From: Microcaldota archaeon
Lineage (GTDB): Archaea; Micrarchaeota; Micrarchaeia; Micrarchaeales; CABMGC01
NCBI GenBank assembly: GCA_027449585.1
Contig: DAIDLJ010000010.1
Coordinates: 1 to 25,481 of the forward strand
Direction of reading: 5' to 3'
Length of the DNA: 25,481 nucleotides
Below the pieces are notes generated by a model, which worked only from the letters and a program-made list of their open reading frames with translations, searched no databases and had not been told where the DNA came from. The translations under genes were made by a program, and so were the position numbers. Shown here piece after piece: positions 7,076 to 14,080 of this stretch (position 1 is its first letter; each line of letters starts with the position of its first letter).

Positions 7076-7663
7076 CTATTTACGGGTCTTTGGGCCCCCT
7101 CTCCTTGCACCCTTTCTATACTCCCTCTTGGGCTCCTTTATCCATTCAGGCTTTCCAAGGCCGTCAGGCCTCATTGTAAGTGAGATTTTTGCGTCCTTTA
7201 TGCCAGACTTGAGGCTTATGGAGGATACCTTGGCGAATACCTTGTCGCCCTTCTTGAGGCTCCTTCCAGTGTTCTTTGACACAAATGCGCTTGACTTCTT
7301 GTCGTAGCTTATGAAGTCGCTGGTTATCTGCGAGAGGTGAACAAGGCCGTCAAGAGGACCTAATCTTACGAAGCATCCAAAATCTGCAAGTTCTGAGACC
7401 TCGCCTGCAACTATTTCATCTATTTCAAGGTTGAATGAAAGAACGTCGAACGTGGCAGTGTGCCTAGTTGAAGGATCCCCAGGCAGTATCATTCCATCGC
7501 TTACGTCGCGCACGTTGAAGACCGTGACTATTATGCCAAGCTCGCGATCGAGGGTCCGCTCATACTTCTTCCTCAGAGCCTCCAGTGCTGTCTTGTTCAC
7601 GTCCTGCCCGAAATTGGCAGGGGATATGCTCACTGTGTCCTCTATAGTGTTAATATAGTACAA
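7076..7663 (-). CDS. rpoE1: DNA-directed RNA polymerase subunit Rpo7 (RpoE')
   Basis: Archaeal homologue of eukaryotic Rpb7; with Rpo4 it forms the stalk that binds emerging RNA and helps open promoters. The N-terminal RNP-like domain (YYINTIEDTV, ANFGQD, ALRKKYERTLDRELGIIV) is followed by an S1 domain (VAGEVSELADFGCFVRLGPLDGLVHLSQI). The tail is rich in Lys, Arg and Gly. The start is not an ATG: a TTG at 7663 gives 195 residues beginning MYYINTIEDTV, matching family N-termini, while in-frame GTG at 7672 and TTG at 7675 give slightly longer forms. A TATA-like box at 7691-7700 predicts transcription starting near 7668. First gene of the rpo7-spt4 pair. Confidence 0.95.
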   Translation of the reverse strand: MYYINTIEDTVSISPANFGQDVNKTALEALRKKYERTLDRELGIIVTVFNVRDVSDGMILPGDPSTRHTATFDVLSFNLEIDEIVAGEVSELADFGCFVRLGPLDGLVHLSQITSDFISYDKKSSAFVSKNTGRSLKKGDKVFAKVSSISLKSGIKDAKISLTMRPDGLGKPEWIKEPKREYRKGARRGGPKTRK

Positions 7664-7690
7664 GTTGTGCACCAATTAGAAATATCCGTG

Positions 7691-7700
7691 AATTTATTAG
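7691..7700 (-). promoter_or_regulatory. Putative TATA box for rpo7-spt4
   Basis: On the minus strand the sequence reads CTAATAAATT, centred about 26 bases upstream of position 7669. This would place the transcript start a few bases before the rpo7 start region. A second AT-rich segment (AATATATC, minus strand, near 7710-7717) lies further upstream. Confidence 0.35.
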
Positions 7701-7732
7701 CTAAAGCAAGATATATTAGCATTTCTATTTGG

Positions 7733-8554
7733 CTATTGCGCTGCGCGACTTGGATGGAGTGGGACGTGCCTGAAGATGAAATGCCTGTTCCTATATAGCA
7801 TGAATATGAGGTTTGCAGCTAATAGGGATATCAGAAACGGGTAGGGAATGCCAGAGTATCCCGCAGCGAATAGCAGGGCAGTTATAATGATCCCGTATGC
7901 CATCTGACCCCTGTTGCTTATCGGTGAGGTCTTTGGGTCCCCGACCATTATCATCCCAAAGAGATAATTTGCGCTAAAGATTGCAGAGATTAGGCCACTG
8001 GCGGACAGGGAAAGGCTGCCAGACATGATTATACCTATAATTATAGAGGCTATGATAAAAGTAAGACCTGCAGTGATGCGCCTTGATAGGTATGCTGCAA
8101 CTGCAAAAAGCGGTGCCAAAGAGATTATTGTGCCAGAAAGGTTATAGCTGCTTGATGCCCACCACACGTCCCCAGTGTGGAATGCCACAAGAGCAATGAT
8201 AAGCCCCAGAGCAGCCGGATTGAATACGGGATTGTGCTTTACCTTTACTATGAATTTTGAGAGTACTGCAACAAAAGACGCAGTTATGACCAGGAGGGCC
8301 GGGGCGTTCTGGGGGGCTATCATGCCTATAAGCAGCCCGGTTATTATTGCCGATAGTGGAAGCTTAAGTTTCGCCCTTAGATAAAACTTTACAAGTGCAA
8401 TTTCAGTGGCAAGCGCCGCTGCGATGGCTATTAGCAGGGAATAGGGGATTATTCCAAGCGTGTAGCTTGAGATTGCACTTATTATCAATAGCAGAGATAT
8501 TGCCCATAAGTGCATCGAGCTTATTGTATGGCCGCGTATCATCATGCTTATCAT
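7733..8554 (-). CDS. RnfD/NqrB-like integral membrane protein (orphan)
   Basis: 273 residues with about eight or nine hydrophobic helices. Family hallmarks of the RnfD/NqrB/NrfD-D electron-transport subunits are visible: HNPVFNPAALGLI in the middle, and FGMIMVGDPKTSPISNRGQ followed by a YGIII helix in the C-terminal half. In Rnf and Na+-NQR these subunits carry covalently bound FMN on a Thr in an SGAT-type motif; the nearest candidate here is LSGTIIS, so flavinylation is uncertain. No other Rnf or Nqr subunits occur in the window. The ATG overlaps the stop of the upstream secreted-protein gene as ATGA, so the two are translationally coupled. It may be a transmembrane redox or transport component. 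Confidence 0.75.
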   Translation of the reverse strand: MISMMIRGHTISSMHLWAISLLLIISAISSYTLGIIPYSLLIAIAAALATEIALVKFYLRAKLKLPLSAIITGLLIGMIAPQNAPALLVITASFVAVLSKFIVKVKHNPVFNPAALGLIIALVAFHTGDVWWASSSYNLSGTIISLAPLFAVAAYLSRRITAGLTFIIASIIIGIIMSGSLSLSASGLISAIFSANYLFGMIMVGDPKTSPISNRGQMAYGIIITALLFAAGYSGIPYPFLISLLAANLIFMLYRNRHFIFRHVPLHPSRAAQ

Positions 8555-9027
8555 ACAATATATCCAGTTGAATTCACGATCACAAAACCATCATCAGCCA
8601 GTGAAGAGTCGAAGCCATAGCCGTCATCGCCAAAAGTAGTTTCTATTATGTACATCTTATATCCTGGCGCCAAAATCACGGAGCTTGGCTGCAAAACGCC
8701 AGATTTTGATATATTCATCTCAATGGATCCATTCTGAAGCTGGGTTCGGACAAGCTTGAAACCGGCAAGCGCGCTTTGCGCTTGTTGCGATAGGACGGGG
8801 TCAGATATTAGGTACGAGTATTGGGCATACGGCGTGCTGTTAAAAAGTATTGCGTTTGAATTTGGATTTGCGCTTTGCTGTGATGATGCAGTAGTGGTAT
8901 TGCCATGATTACTGCCCTGAGTGGCGATTGGGCCCTGCGATGGCGATTGAGTTGCATTGGACACAAATAGCGCGGCAATTGCCACTACAACTGCTACCGC
9001 GGCTATAATGAGCAGTCTAGAATCCAA
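8551..9027 (-). CDS. Small secreted or membrane-anchored protein, unknown
   Basis: 158 residues from a TTG at 9027. One hydrophobic helix (about 4-24, LLIIAAVAVVVAIAALFV), then a Ser/Thr/Gln/Asn-rich linker to about residue 60 and a compact C-terminal domain ending in FVIVNSTGYIV. No Cys lipobox is present and no known domain is recognised. It is the first gene of a two-gene unit with the RnfD-like protein, overlapping it by 4 bases, so the folded part probably works outside the membrane next to that protein. A TATA-like stretch near 9057-9066 lies about 35 bases upstream of the start. Confidence 0.75.
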   Translation of the reverse strand: MDSRLLIIAAVAVVVAIAALFVSNATQSPSQGPIATQGSNHGNTTTASSQQSANPNSNAILFNSTPYAQYSYLISDPVLSQQAQSALAGFKLVRTQLQNGSIEMNISKSGVLQPSSVILAPGYKMYIIETTFGDDGYGFDSSLADDGFVIVNSTGYIV

Positions 9028-9056
9028 AATATCACGCCCTAGTTAATAGTTAGGAC

Positions 9057-9067
9057 ATAATAAAAAG
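9057..9067 (-). promoter_or_regulatory. T-rich/TATA-like element between PIN gene and secreted gene
   Basis: The minus strand reads CTTTTTATTAT. It may end transcription of the PIN gene, whose stop is at 9094-9096, and may also serve as the TATA box for the secreted-protein gene starting at 9027. The two roles cannot be separated from sequence. Confidence 0.3.
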
Positions 9068-9093
9068 CTTGCCAGAACTTGCGGTTTTTAGTA

Positions 9094-9465
9094 TTACCTG
9101 AATTTTCCCCCCTCAGATAGGGTGTAAACCATTGCTCCTTTGGACCTTAGGTTCTTGCGGAGCTCTGTATCGTTTGTGCAGATGGCCAATCCCGACCCTG
9201 ACTGCGAGAGGATCCATGAATCCACATATGTGGTGTCGGGGCTTACATCAACTAGATGCTTCTTTATCATTGCAAGGGCCACCTTCGCGTCCTTCGCCTT
9301 GCGGCTGGAACCCTTTGACATGCGTGAGAGCTCATTAAGTACTCCTCTTGACACGAGTGGTTCCATTTCCAGTTCAGTATGCACTGAATCAAAGATGTCT
9401 ATTTTTTTAGATAGGGCGAATAGTATTGAACTTGTATCTATTATTATTTTGCCCAGATTTATCAC
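9094..9465 (-). CDS. PIN-domain protein (putative ribonuclease, FCF1/VapC9-like)
   Basis: 123 residues from a GTG at 9465, essentially only a PIN domain. The acidic active-site residues expected of PIN nucleases are present: D10 in IIIDTSSIL, E45 in VLNELSRM, D82 in VDSWIL and D99 in ICTNDTELRK. In many archaea a stand-alone PIN protein of this kind is encoded next to rpo7 and spt4, and here it lies just upstream of them with two membrane/secreted genes in between. No antitoxin-like gene is adjacent, so a housekeeping RNA-processing role is more likely than a VapBC toxin role, though this is inference. Confidence 0.85.
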   Translation of the reverse strand: MINLGKIIIDTSSILFALSKKIDIFDSVHTELEMEPLVSRGVLNELSRMSKGSSRKAKDAKVALAMIKKHLVDVSPDTTYVDSWILSQSGSGLAICTNDTELRKNLRSKGAMVYTLSEGGKFR

Positions 9466-9488
9466 TTTATATATGAGTTAACTGTAGG

Positions 9489-9497
9489 TATATTTAG
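9489..9497. promoter_or_regulatory. Shared near-symmetric TATA element, PIN gene and radical SAM operon
   Basis: The segment TATATTTAG with its flanking bases reads as a TATA-like box on both strands. Its centre near 9493 is about 27 bases from the radical SAM ATG at 9520 and about 28 bases from the PIN GTG at 9465. A single element could therefore direct two leaderless divergent transcripts. A further TATA-like run lies at 9466-9475. Confidence 0.4.
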
Positions 9498-9519
9498 TCC
9501 TTTGTATTCGGTAATTAAA

Positions 9520-10572
9520 ATGGAGAAGGAAGCGCTCTTTGGAAGGAATATTGGCAATGGTAGAATAGAGTGCGGAGCATGCGCGAGATTATGCAAGATA
9601 CCTGAAGGCTCTCATGGATTCTGCTATGTTAGGCAGAATAAAAAAGGAAAGCTTAGGCTTGTTAACTATGGAATAGTGTCTGCACTCCAAATAGACCCGA
9701 TAGAGAAGAAACCGTTCAACCATTTCATGCCTGGAAGCTATGTGCTGGGAATAGGGACGTCATCATGTAATTGGGGATGCCAATTCTGCCAGAATCACTT
9801 CATATCAAAGGACAAGGAGATGGAGGGGAGGTATATCTCACCGGATAAGATAGTCGAGAGGGCGTTGGAGAGTGGCGTTGAAGGAATTGCATTCACATAC
9901 AATGAACCAACAATATTCATAGAATACGCACTTGATGTTGCAAGGGCTGCTCATAAGAAAGGCCTATTTAACGTATTTGTAACAAACGGCTACATGACAA
10001 GGGATGTAGTAAAAAAGATGGCTGGACTCATAGATGCGGCGGTAGTGAACATCAAGGGCAATGCGGCGCAGAAGTTCTCGAACAAGTTTGAGATGATACA
10101 ATCAAGCGAGCCGATAAGGGAGGCGCTTGTAGAATTGAAGAAGCATAAGATACACGTTGAGATGACGGACCTTATAATACCGAGGGTCGGAGAAGACTTG
10201 GCTGCCTGTGATGAAATAACAAAGTGGATTTCTGGGACATTAGGCCAGGATACTCCGTTGCACTTCACTAGATTCCATCCAGATTATAAGATGCTTGATT
10301 ATCCCAGCACCAGGTATGAGACATTGAAGAATCATTATGATATCGCTAAAAAGAACGGGCTCAAGTATGTATATATAGGAAACGTGCCTGGAAGCAGGTT
10401 TGAGAATACGTACTGCCCAGAATGCGGAAAGGTTGCAGTGGAAAGGAAAGATCTTTATCTAAAGGGATGGCACATAGGAACAACTGGCAGATGCAAGTGC
10501 GGAACTAAGATACCCGTCTTTGGTAGGGTACCTGTATCGATAGAGCAGCGCGAGATAACATCAATATATTAA
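9520..10572 (+). CDS. amrS: AmmeMemoRadiSam-type radical SAM enzyme
   Basis: 350 residues from the ATG at 9520. An N-terminal Cys cluster (C18, C21, C25, C35 in CGACARLC and HGFCYVRQN) precedes the radical SAM motif CNWGCQFC with C83, C87 and C90, which should bind a 4Fe-4S cluster and SAM. The barrel includes YNEPTIF and TNGYMT, and the C-terminus has a zinc-ribbon-like pair (YCPECG, CKCG). This order matches the AmmeMemoRadiSam radical SAM family, related to pyruvate formate-lyase activating enzymes. The substrate is unknown. The family's usual partners, Memo-like and AMMECR1-like proteins, are not in the window. It heads a plus-strand operon that ends with an Fe-S scaffold gene. Confidence 0.9.
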   Translation: MEKEALFGRNIGNGRIECGACARLCKIPEGSHGFCYVRQNKKGKLRLVNYGIVSALQIDPIEKKPFNHFMPGSYVLGIGTSSCNWGCQFCQNHFISKDKEMEGRYISPDKIVERALESGVEGIAFTYNEPTIFIEYALDVARAAHKKGLFNVFVTNGYMTRDVVKKMAGLIDAAVVNIKGNAAQKFSNKFEMIQSSEPIREALVELKKHKIHVEMTDLIIPRVGEDLAACDEITKWISGTLGQDTPLHFTRFHPDYKMLDYPSTRYETLKNHYDIAKKNGLKYVYIGNVPGSRFENTYCPECGKVAVERKDLYLKGWHIGTTGRCKCGTKIPVFGRVPVSIEQREITSIY

Positions 10573-10594
10573 TATTAGGATTTAAATTTAGGTT

Positions 10595-11155
10595 ATGGAC
10601 GTTGTAAATTGGTTGAATAGCTCAGCCGTTTCATTTGTGCATTCACTAGCAAATCCAGTGCTGACAACAATTATGAGATATTGGACCGAGAGCTTCTACG
10701 TTGTACTTTTGCTAACATTCGCATATCTATATTTCAAGAAGGATAAAAATGCATATCCATTCGCATTTGCGCTGGTTGCAATGTTTGTTCTCAGTGAGAT
10801 ATTGAAGCATATATTCAAGGAGCCCAGGCCCTGCGTTGATGGAAATTATGCCTGGCTGAGCAACGTTGCATGTGAATCTGGCTATGCATTCCCTTCAAGT
10901 CATGCGCTTAGCCTTACTGGGCTTTTCATATTCCTGAAGAACTTTAGGTACCTCAGGGCAGCGTACATAATCTGGCTGGTAATAATCCTGTTTAGCAGGG
11001 TATATCTGGGCCAGCATTACTTTACGGACATAATAGCTGGAGGCGCGATAAGCATTGTGCTTTGCTATATAATATTCAAGTATGAAAAATATGTCAATGA
11101 TTTGGCTGATAGCGTAATTGAAATGCTCTTGAAAACAATCGGAGCGATCAAATGA
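10595..11155 (+). CDS. PAP2-family membrane phosphatase
   Basis: 186 residues with about five hydrophobic helices and the full three-part acid-phosphatase signature: KHIFKEPRP (71-79, the KX6RP motif), PSSH (100-103) and SRVYLGQHYFTD (134-145). Enzymes of this family remove phosphate from membrane lipid phosphates such as phosphatidate-like lipids or polyprenyl diphosphates; active sites usually face outward. In archaea the substrate could be an isoprenoid phosphate, which is inference. It starts 22 bases after the radical SAM gene and overlaps the next gene by 4 bases (ATGA), so translation is coupled. An AT-rich stretch at 10564-10576 could provide an internal promoter. Confidence 0.9.
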   Translation: MDVVNWLNSSAVSFVHSLANPVLTTIMRYWTESFYVVLLLTFAYLYFKKDKNAYPFAFALVAMFVLSEILKHIFKEPRPCVDGNYAWLSNVACESGYAFPSSHALSLTGLFIFLKNFRYLRAAYIIWLVIILFSRVYLGQHYFTDIIAGGAISIVLCYIIFKYEKYVNDLADSVIEMLLKTIGAIK

Positions 11156-11556
11156 ACCTGAAGGAAATCCTTTCCAAGTACAATAGGATAGCCGTGGTTG
11201 GGCTGTCCAGGGACGAAACCAAGTACAGTTATCTTGTGTCAAAGTTCATGCAGGATGAAGGATACAAGATAATACCAGTAAATCCGTTTGCAGATGAGAT
11301 TCTGGGCGAGAAGTCGTACAAAAGCCTGAGCCATGTTGATATTGAATTTGATATAGTAGACGTATTCAGGCCTTCTGAAGAGGCGCTGGAAGTGACAAAG
11401 GCAGCCGTGGAGAGGGGCGCCAAGGTAGTATGGCTGCAAGAGGGTATAATGAGCAGCGAGGCTGAGAAGTATGCGCAGTCAAAAGGCATTGAATTTGTGC
11501 AAAATAAATGCATAATGAAGGAGTACTTGAGGATATTTGGTGACAATTATGCCTGA
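11152..11556 (+). CDS. CoA-binding-domain protein (YccU-like)
   Basis: 134 residues forming one Rossmann-type CoA-binding domain, as in the short CoA_binding_2 family. Visible elements: IAVVGLSRDETKYSY near the N-terminus (nucleotide/CoA loop), GYKIIPVNPFADEILGEKSYKSL, DIVDVFRPSE, and KVVWLQEGIMSSEAEKYA. Members bind CoA; their cellular role is not settled. The start codon overlaps the PAP2 stop as ATGA, and the 3' end overlaps the iscU start by 8 bases, so the three genes form a tightly coupled unit. Confidence 0.88.
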   Translation: MNLKEILSKYNRIAVVGLSRDETKYSYLVSKFMQDEGYKIIPVNPFADEILGEKSYKSLSHVDIEFDIVDVFRPSEEALEVTKAAVERGAKVVWLQEGIMSSEAEKYAQSKGIEFVQNKCIMKEYLRIFGDNYA

Positions 11557-11959
11557 TGAGCTTGGGATGTATGCTGAAGAGCTTATATACAATTACGAGC
11601 ACCCTAGGAACAAGGGTACGATTGCAGACGCAGATACAAAGATGAGTGAGGAGAACATATCGTGCGGGGACAGAATAGTAGTGTACCTAAAGCTTGACGG
11701 GGACCGGATAGTGGATGTGAAGTTTGAGGGTTCTGGTTGCGTGATATCCATGGGGACTGCTAGCATACTGACCGATTTCCTAAGGGGAAAGACGCTTGCC
11801 GAGGTTGAGGCGTTCGGGAGGGAGAAGTTGCTAGAACTCATAAACATAGATCCTGGACCGGTAAGAATGCACTGCGCGACACTTTCTCTTCGCGCCATAC
11901 GCAAGGCAGTCTTCCTTAAGGAAGGAAAGACGCTTGATCGTGAGACAAAAGAGCTTTGA
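11549..11959 (+). CDS. iscU: IscU/NifU-N type Fe-S cluster scaffold
   Basis: Scaffold on which Fe-S clusters are assembled before transfer to apoproteins. From the ATG at 11549 it has 136 residues and opens with the family signature YNYEHPRNKG. The three cluster-ligand Cys are present: C39 in SCGDRI, C64 in GSGCVISMGTAS and C109 in MHCATLSLRAI. The early CGD aspartate needed for labile clusters is also kept. No cysteine desulfurase gene is nearby. Starts at TTG 11537, GTG 11540 or ATG 11567 are also in frame; the chosen ATG overlaps the upstream stop by 8 bases. Its position after a radical SAM gene suggests supply of clusters to such enzymes, but this is inference. The stop abuts that of the convergent isomerase (TGATCA). 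Confidence 0.93.
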   Translation: MPDELGMYAEELIYNYEHPRNKGTIADADTKMSEENISCGDRIVVYLKLDGDRIVDVKFEGSGCVISMGTASILTDFLRGKTLAEVEAFGREKLLELINIDPGPVRMHCATLSLRAIRKAVFLKEGKTLDRETKEL

Positions 11960-12880
11960 TCACTTGAGATTCTTCTTTAGCTCCTCGATCAGGGCTATGT
12001 CCTTTGGATCGACATTTCTTATTGCGCTTAAATGATAGGACACATAGTCACCGTAATGAAATACGTGGAACATCCTTGCAAAGTCGCTCTTGCCTTTTGG
12101 ATCAATAATCCTGAATTTTGAATCGGTTATCCTTGCGGTGACCGATATTCTTTTGCTTATCTTGTCTGTTCGTGACCCGAATACAATGAAGTAGAGATTG
12201 TCCTTCCTGTAGGTCTTGGCAAGGGCCATCGTATCGCTATGGTTGAGCTCCGGGAAGCTGGCAGGATATGCTAGAACCTTTGCATTTTCATTGAACTGCA
12301 TCTTCCATCTGTATGCAACAGTCTTGAACGGCGCTGCGCCGTATATTACAGGTATGTGGTCGCCTCGCGCTATCTCATTTGCAACCTCAAGGCATTCGTT
12401 GTTATTAATGTCTAGTGCTTCTATAACGCCTATCGCTTCGTCTATATCCTCTTTTTTAACTGCGCCAAAGCCATTTATCAGTGGCATTAGCATCCACCCC
12501 GTTGCGGATCTGGGCTGTATGCCCATATCCGGGATCTGCACATGCTGTTTTCCGTATTTTTTTATTTCTCCGCCCGTGCCCACGGTAACTACATACGCAC
12601 CCTTTTCTATTCCCTGCTTCACTGCAGAGATGGTCTCTTCTGTATTTCCAGAATAGCTCATGCCCACAAGCAGCGTGGTTTTTGAGACGTAGTCTGGGAT
12701 GTTATAGTCGTCTGCGATATAGACTGGCAATTTAGTATAGAACTCGCTAAAGATCTTTCCTGCAATTCCAGAACCGCCCATTCCGGCTATTACTATGTTG
12801 TCTATGCCCTCTGACACGTCTATCTTTTCTGTGAATCTGAGCTGCTGCTTGAGCAGCTTAAGTTCATCTATAAACTCCAT
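11960..12880 (-). CDS. pgi/pmi: Bifunctional phosphoglucose/phosphomannose isomerase
   Basis: Interconverts fructose 6-phosphate with glucose 6-phosphate and mannose 6-phosphate, joining central sugar metabolism to glycan precursors. 306 residues with two SIS sugar-isomerase domains. Signature pieces: IVIAGMGGSGIAG near the N-terminus, VGMSYSGNTEETISA, the PRSATG segment that distinguishes the bifunctional archaeal/crenarchaeal type, and FPELNHSD near residue 220. The ATG at 12880 is preferred over the GTG at 12889 because AAGGTG, a Shine-Dalgarno-like sequence, ends 6 bases before it and contains that GTG. A TATA box at 12920-12928 is well placed. Its 3' end abuts iscU with no spacer. Confidence 0.93.
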   Translation of the reverse strand: MEFIDELKLLKQQLRFTEKIDVSEGIDNIVIAGMGGSGIAGKIFSEFYTKLPVYIADDYNIPDYVSKTTLLVGMSYSGNTEETISAVKQGIEKGAYVVTVGTGGEIKKYGKQHVQIPDMGIQPRSATGWMLMPLINGFGAVKKEDIDEAIGVIEALDINNNECLEVANEIARGDHIPVIYGAAPFKTVAYRWKMQFNENAKVLAYPASFPELNHSDTMALAKTYRKDNLYFIVFGSRTDKISKRISVTARITDSKFRIIDPKGKSDFARMFHVFHYGDYVSYHLSAIRNVDPKDIALIEELKKNLK

Positions 12881-12885
12881 ATAAA

Positions 12886-12928
12886 ACACCTTGCGGCATT
12901 AGGAATTTCTGGTCGCAGTTATATATAA
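12886..12928 (-). promoter_or_regulatory. TATA box and Shine-Dalgarno site of pgi/pmi
   Basis: On the minus strand TTATATATA (12920-12928) is followed about 26 bases later by a predicted transcript start near 12898. The resulting leader of about 18 bases contains AAGGTG (12887-12892), six bases before the ATG at 12880. This is one of the few clear SD sites in the window and fixes the start codon. Confidence 0.5.
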
Positions 12929-13002
12929 TGTGGCTTGGATTGCTTGACAGAAGCCTGCGCTGCTTGGCTGGAGAGTTTTCAAGGGATTGCGGCTGATGCA
13001 GG

Positions 13003-14067
13003 TTAAATATCGCTCTTGGCAGGTTGCTGCTGCGTCACGCAGTGGATCGCACCGAAGCCGTAAACTAGCGCACGGCAGTTGATCCCAATTACCTTTCTGC
13101 CTTGAAAGAATCTGCTTATTGTACTCAGTGCCAGTGTATCATTTTTATCTCCGAAGACGGGCACCAAGACTACGTTATTTGCGATATAGAAATTTGAATA
13201 ACTTGCAGGAAGCCTTATCCCATTGTATTTTACTGGATCGGGCATTGGAAGCGTGACAATATTTAACTTATTCCCGTCCTGGTCTGTTGCATTCTTGAGC
13301 AAATTGAAGTTCTCCCTAAGCGCGGTGCTATTTGTGTCATGTGAATTCTCTTCAAAGGAGCATAGGACGGTGTTGTCATTGACAAATCGTGCTAGATCGT
13401 CGACGTGGCCATCCGTGTCGTCGCCCGCTATGCCATCCTTTAGCCATATTATTTTTGATGCGCCTAGGTAATCTGAAAGGTATTTTTCTATCTGTGTTCG
13501 CGAAAGGGATGGGTTCCTGTTCTTGTTGAGAAGGCACTGCTCAGTTGTGAGAAATGTGCCTTTGCCATTTGTATCTATTGACCCGCCCTCAAGCACCATT
13601 GGGACCTCAAAGCTTCGGCAGTCTCCTTTTGGCATTAAGTTAGGTATATTGGTGTCTGCTTTTAGTTCGTCGTATTTGTTGCCCCAGGCATTGAATATCC
13701 AGTGAGTGCATGCAACCTCCTTGCCTTTGCCACTGTTCCTTGCAATAAATATTGGGCCGTAGTCCCTAAACCATACGTCTGCAGTCCTAATTTTGTGGAT
13801 TGAAAGGTTCGCGAAGTTTATTCCTGCAGCGTTAAGCACCTTAATGATACGCCTTTCCTCCCCGGAGTCGTCGACAAGCAAATTTACCTTTTCGTTTGGG
13901 ATTAGGGCGCGTATGACCTCTACATAGGTCTTTTCCACTTCTGGAAGAAGCTCCTTTGGAAAAGAATCCGGATTTTTTGGCCATGCAATCCATGTGCCTT
14001 CGTGCGGTTCCCATTCGGCAGGCATTCGGTATCCAAGTCGGTGTGGTGTCTCTTTTTGCTCGATCAA
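13003..14067 (-). CDS. aguA: Agmatine deiminase
   Basis: Hydrolyses agmatine to N-carbamoylputrescine and ammonia; second step of the arginine decarboxylase route to putrescine. 354 residues of the porphyromonas-type peptidylarginine deiminase fold. Visible catalytic elements: WFRDYGPIF, EGGSIDTNGKG, DGHVDDLARF and the C-terminal nucleophile C343 in GAIHCVTQQQP. The nearby sequence GFGAIHC varies from the usual GGGNIHC. The TTG at 14067 is chosen because GGTGGGG, an SD-like sequence, lies just upstream and the N-terminus then fits the family; an ATG at 14118 would overlap the previous gene by 38 bases. It is the last gene of an operon after dhs and aguB, 13 bases behind aguB. Confidence 0.93.
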   Translation of the reverse strand: MIEQKETPHRLGYRMPAEWEPHEGTWIAWPKNPDSFPKELLPEVEKTYVEVIRALIPNEKVNLLVDDSGEERRIIKVLNAAGINFANLSIHKIRTADVWFRDYGPIFIARNSGKGKEVACTHWIFNAWGNKYDELKADTNIPNLMPKGDCRSFEVPMVLEGGSIDTNGKGTFLTTEQCLLNKNRNPSLSRTQIEKYLSDYLGASKIIWLKDGIAGDDTDGHVDDLARFVNDNTVLCSFEENSHDTNSTALRENFNLLKNATDQDGNKLNIVTLPMPDPVKYNGIRLPASYSNFYIANNVVLVPVFGDKNDTLALSTISRFFQGRKVIGINCRALVYGFGAIHCVTQQQPAKSDI

Positions 14068-14080
14068 GTCCCCACCAGAA

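Noticed and set aside
9094..9465. VapBC toxin-antitoxin pair
   Set aside because: Only the PIN protein is present; no small antitoxin-like gene is adjacent, and the neighbourhood resembles the archaeal rpo7-spt4 cluster.
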